Below the pieces are notes generated by a model. The model saw only the letters and a list, made by a program, of their open reading frames with translations, had not been told where the DNA came from and searched no databases. Below, in pieces: positions 62,080-64,000 of a stretch of DNA of 64,000 nt. Made by a program: the position numbers and the translations under genes. Each line of letters begins with the position of its first letter. The stretch's first letter is position 1. This DNA comes from Pseudovibrio exalbescens (GTDB lineage: Bacteria > Pseudomonadota > Alphaproteobacteria > Rhizobiales > Stappiaceae): assembly GCF_028737195.1 (NCBI RefSeq), contig NZ_JAQZAJ010000003.1:124001-188000 (forward strand). The letters run 5' to 3'.

Positions 62080-63078
62080 ATGCCGCACACCCGCTCGATC
62101 ACCAAGGCTGGATTCCATCTGGCCGCTGTTGCTGCACTCGGCCTTATGGGGCTGACTTCGGCTTCCGCGCAAACCAAATGGGAAATGCCGACGCCGTATG
62201 GAGACAGCAACTTCCACACGCAGAACATTGCGGCGTTTGCAGATGAGGTTGCCGCAAAGACCGATGGGTCTTTGACGATCCAGATCCATTCTGCCGGGTC
62301 ATTGTTCAAACATCCGGAAATCAAGAATGCCGTGCGAAAGGGGCTGGCCCCGATCGGTGAGGTGCTGGTTTCGCGTCTCTCCAACGAAGATGCCGTGTTT
62401 GGCGTGGATTCCGTCCCGTTCCTCGCGCCCTCCTATGATCAGGCGTGGGAGCTCTATCAGGCCTCCCGCTCTGCCATGGAAGAAAAGCTGGAAGAGCAGG
62501 GGCTTCAGCTGCTGTTTTCCGTGCCGTGGCCCCCGCAAGGCATCTTTGCCAAAACCGAGATCAGTGAGGGTGCTGACCTCAAAGGCCTGAAGTTCCGTGC
62601 CTACAATGCGGCGACCGAACGCATGGCGCAGCTGGCGGGTGCTGTACCAACTCAGGTGGAAGTGCCGGACATTCCAACCGCTTTCTCAACTGGCCGCGTT
62701 GAGGCGATGATCACATCCCCATCAACGGGTGCCAACTCGAAGGCCTGGGACTTCCTGAGCCACTATCACGATACGCAGGCCTGGTTGCCGAAGAACATGG
62801 TGATCGTAAGCCAGCGCGCGTTTGACCGTCTGAGCGAAGCAGAACAGGTTGCGGTGCTGGAAGCGGCTGCGGCAGCAGAACAGCGCGGCTGGGAAGCCTC
62901 CAAGCAGGAAACAGCAGCCAAGACCGCAATCTTGCAGGATAACGGCATCACCGTTGTTGCGCCAAGTGAACAGCTCCTTAGTGATCTGGCCGTGATTGGA
63001 GAAACCATGACGGCTGAGTGGAAAGAGCAAGCCGGAGATGCCGGCGCGGCCATTCTGGACGCCTACAAAAATCAATAG
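62080..63078 (+). CDS. TRAP transporter solute-binding protein (DctP)
   Basis: A 332-residue periplasmic binding protein. A signal peptide (MPHTRSITKAGFHLAAVAALGLMGLTSASA) precedes the DctP fold: 'KWEMPTPYGDSNFHTQNIAAFADEVAAKTDGSLTIQIHSAGSLFKHPEIKNAVRKGLAPIGEVLVS', then 'GLKFRAYNAATERMAQLAGAVPTQVEVPDIPTAFSTGRVEAMITSP'. The conserved Arg of 'KFRAY' normally binds a substrate carboxylate, which fits an organic acid such as 5-oxoproline. The ribosome site AAGAGGAGAACATC is strong. It is divergent from the oxoprolinase gene. Confidence 0.93.
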   Translation: MPHTRSITKAGFHLAAVAALGLMGLTSASAQTKWEMPTPYGDSNFHTQNIAAFADEVAAKTDGSLTIQIHSAGSLFKHPEIKNAVRKGLAPIGEVLVSRLSNEDAVFGVDSVPFLAPSYDQAWELYQASRSAMEEKLEEQGLQLLFSVPWPPQGIFAKTEISEGADLKGLKFRAYNAATERMAQLAGAVPTQVEVPDIPTAFSTGRVEAMITSPSTGANSKAWDFLSHYHDTQAWLPKNMVIVSQRAFDRLSEAEQVAVLEAAAAAEQRGWEASKQETAAKTAILQDNGITVVAPSEQLLSDLAVIGETMTAEWKEQAGDAGAAILDAYKNQ

Positions 63079-63086
63079 GAAATGGC

Positions 63087-63118
63087 GCACCGAGCTTTTG
63101 GTTCGGTGCTTCCTTCTT
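63087..63118 (+). other. Intercistronic hairpin between dctP and dctQ
   Basis: GCACCGA (63087-63093) with TCGGTGC (63103-63109), followed by the pyrimidine-rich TTCCTTCTTC. Such hairpins after binding-protein genes protect or partly terminate the message, giving more binding protein than permease. Confidence 0.6.
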
Positions 63119-63145
63119 CAGCATCTTGTCCGCTAGGGGGAACCG

Positions 63146-63703
63146 ATGCGAAAGGCATTAAACGCGCTTTATCAGGCGTCAACGATCCTTGCTGCCTGCT
63201 GTTTGGTGGGGATTGCAACACTTGTCGTTCTTCAGGTCGGCGGACGGCTGATTGATGGAGGACGGTCGCTCATCGGGCTTGAGCCTCTTGGGTTGCTGGT
63301 GCCCTCTCTGGCCGAAATCGCAGGCTTCATGTTGGTGGGCGCATCGTTTCTGGCGCTTGCGGGCACACTGCGCCGCGGCGACCACATTCGGGTGTCGATC
63401 TTGATTCAGGCGGTGCCAGCGAAAGTCGGGCGGTTTCTCGATGTGTGGGCACTGCTCGTTGGGTTTTGCCTTGCAACCTATTTTGCATGGCATGCAGGGC
63501 TGCTGGCCTATGACAGCTATGTCTATGACGAGGTGTCGTTCGGCATCATTCCCATTCCACTGGTTTATCCGCAAGCCGTGATGACATTTGGCATCGGCGT
63601 TCTTGCCATCGCGTTTCTGGATGATCTGGTGACCATGCTTTCCGGTGATGCGCCGAGCTTTGAGGCTGGCCATGCTGACGACATTGTAGAGGGGACGGAG
63701 TAA
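63146..63703 (+). CDS. TRAP transporter small membrane subunit (DctQ)
   Basis: A 185-residue protein with four membrane helices (about residues 10-33, 50-74, 90-110 and 135-160). 'LAEIAGFMLVGASFLALAGTLRRGDHIRV' matches the DctQ core (E...L...F.g.a...r.g.HirV). It supports the large DctM subunit and docks DctP. The start has GGGGGAACCG upstream. Its TAA overlaps the dctM ATG by one base (TAATG), so the two are translationally coupled. Confidence 0.92.
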   Translation: MRKALNALYQASTILAACCLVGIATLVVLQVGGRLIDGGRSLIGLEPLGLLVPSLAEIAGFMLVGASFLALAGTLRRGDHIRVSILIQAVPAKVGRFLDVWALLVGFCLATYFAWHAGLLAYDSYVYDEVSFGIIPIPLVYPQAVMTFGIGVLAIAFLDDLVTMLSGDAPSFEAGHADDIVEGTE

Positions 63704-64000
63704 TGGATCTTTCGTTCGTCGCGCTCTTTCTTGGCCTTGGTATGCTGGCCGCCCTTGCAACCGGGGTTTGGGTTGCTGCCTCCCTGTTTGGCGTTGCTTT
63801 GGTCACCATGATGGTACTCGTTTCTGTACCGGCAGGCACCGTGATGGCGACCACCGTGTGGGGGGCTGCCAATTCATGGGATCTGACCGCGCTGCCCATG
63901 TTCATCTGGATGGGGGAGATCCTGTTCCGGTCGCGGTTGTCTGAGGACATGTTTGCCGGGCTGTCGCCGTGGATGCGCAATCTTCCGGGGCGGCTGTTGC
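63703..64000 (+). CDS. TRAP transporter large permease subunit (DctM), 5' part
   Basis: Open to the window end; about 99 residues are visible: MDLSFVALFLGLGMLAALATGVWVAASLFGVALVTM... with the first two to three helices. 'AANSWDLTALPMFIWMGEILFRSRLSEDMFAGLSPWMRNLPGRL' is the conserved DctM block ('LPLFIlMGeil..sGl...m..' pattern). It starts inside the dctQ stop codon. This is the channel-forming sodium-coupled subunit of the importer. Confidence 0.92.
   Translation, partial: MDLSFVALFLGLGMLAALATGVWVAASLFGVALVTMMVLVSVPAGTVMATTVWGAANSWDLTALPMFIWMGEILFRSRLSEDMFAGLSPWMRNLPGRLL

Overview
The window reads as chromosomal DNA of an alphaproteobacterium, most likely a marine Hyphomicrobiales lineage (Stappiaceae/Pseudovibrio-like). 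This is inferred from gene order (an ArsR-methyltransferase gene followed by metF and metH; bdhA followed by a patatin), the many LysR regulators, a BA14K-family protein, a tripartite TRAP importer and a repeat of the common alphaproteobacterial GTCATCCCG type. No species name is claimed. Most genes are moderately GC-rich housekeeping or metabolic genes. No phage, transposase, integrase or CRISPR array is visible.

Layout. 0-4.2 kb: the end of a cytochrome P450, a speD-speE polyamine pair, a periplasmic SIMPL-domain protein and an AI-2E-family permease. 4.48 kb: a CAU-anticodon tRNA. 4.9-7.8 kb: a small membrane protein, a LysR regulator, and secreted cupin and YHS-domain proteins. 8.0-13.4 kb: a run of bdhA, patatin, an MFS transporter and a large MscS channel. 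13.6-18.3 kb: a Tat-exported PhoX-type phosphatase behind a possible Pho box, a CelD-like acyltransferase with TPRs, and a pirin. 18.6-23.6 kb: sbcD-sbcC. 23.6-26.9 kb: an ammonium-transporter domain fused to PAS-GGDEF-EAL. 27-31.6 kb: a HAD-like protein that has lost its catalytic aspartates, a candidate sRNA, a GcvA-like LysR, a DUF1127 protein and ettA.

31.7-35.4 kb is the clearest accessory patch. A low-GC DUF6338-like membrane protein and a tiny disordered protein lie between two nearly identical terminators, followed by a GH18/GH64 pair without signal peptides. 35.6-42.6 kb is rich in regulators: DUF2293, a GGDEF protein with a ruined EAL domain, a SufR-like Fe-S regulator overlapping a LuxR regulator, OxyR and DUF2336. 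42.7-51.0 kb holds a second large MscS and the methionine-cycle unit (ArsR-SAM methyltransferase, metF, metH) behind a perfect 18-bp palindrome. 51.2-57.7 kb holds azoR, a 27-residue membrane protein, a His-rich BA14K protein, a HugZ-like protein, a GST/thioesterase pair, an EEP phosphodiesterase and a CaCA antiporter. 57.8-64 kb holds a palindromic repeat, a full-length 5-oxoprolinase/hydantoinase, and a divergent TRAP importer (DctP, DctQ, start of DctM). The shared promoter region of these last two carries two TCGATAAATTGT operators, so import and hydrolysis of one substrate, possibly 5-oxoproline or a hydantoin-like compound, are probably co-regulated.

The items that look least ordinary are the Amt-PAS-GGDEF-EAL fusion, the terminator-bracketed DUF6338 island beside leaderless chitin/glucan hydrolases, the HAD pseudo-enzyme, the candidate sRNA at 28.3 kb, and the operator pairs of the methionine and oxoprolinase units.
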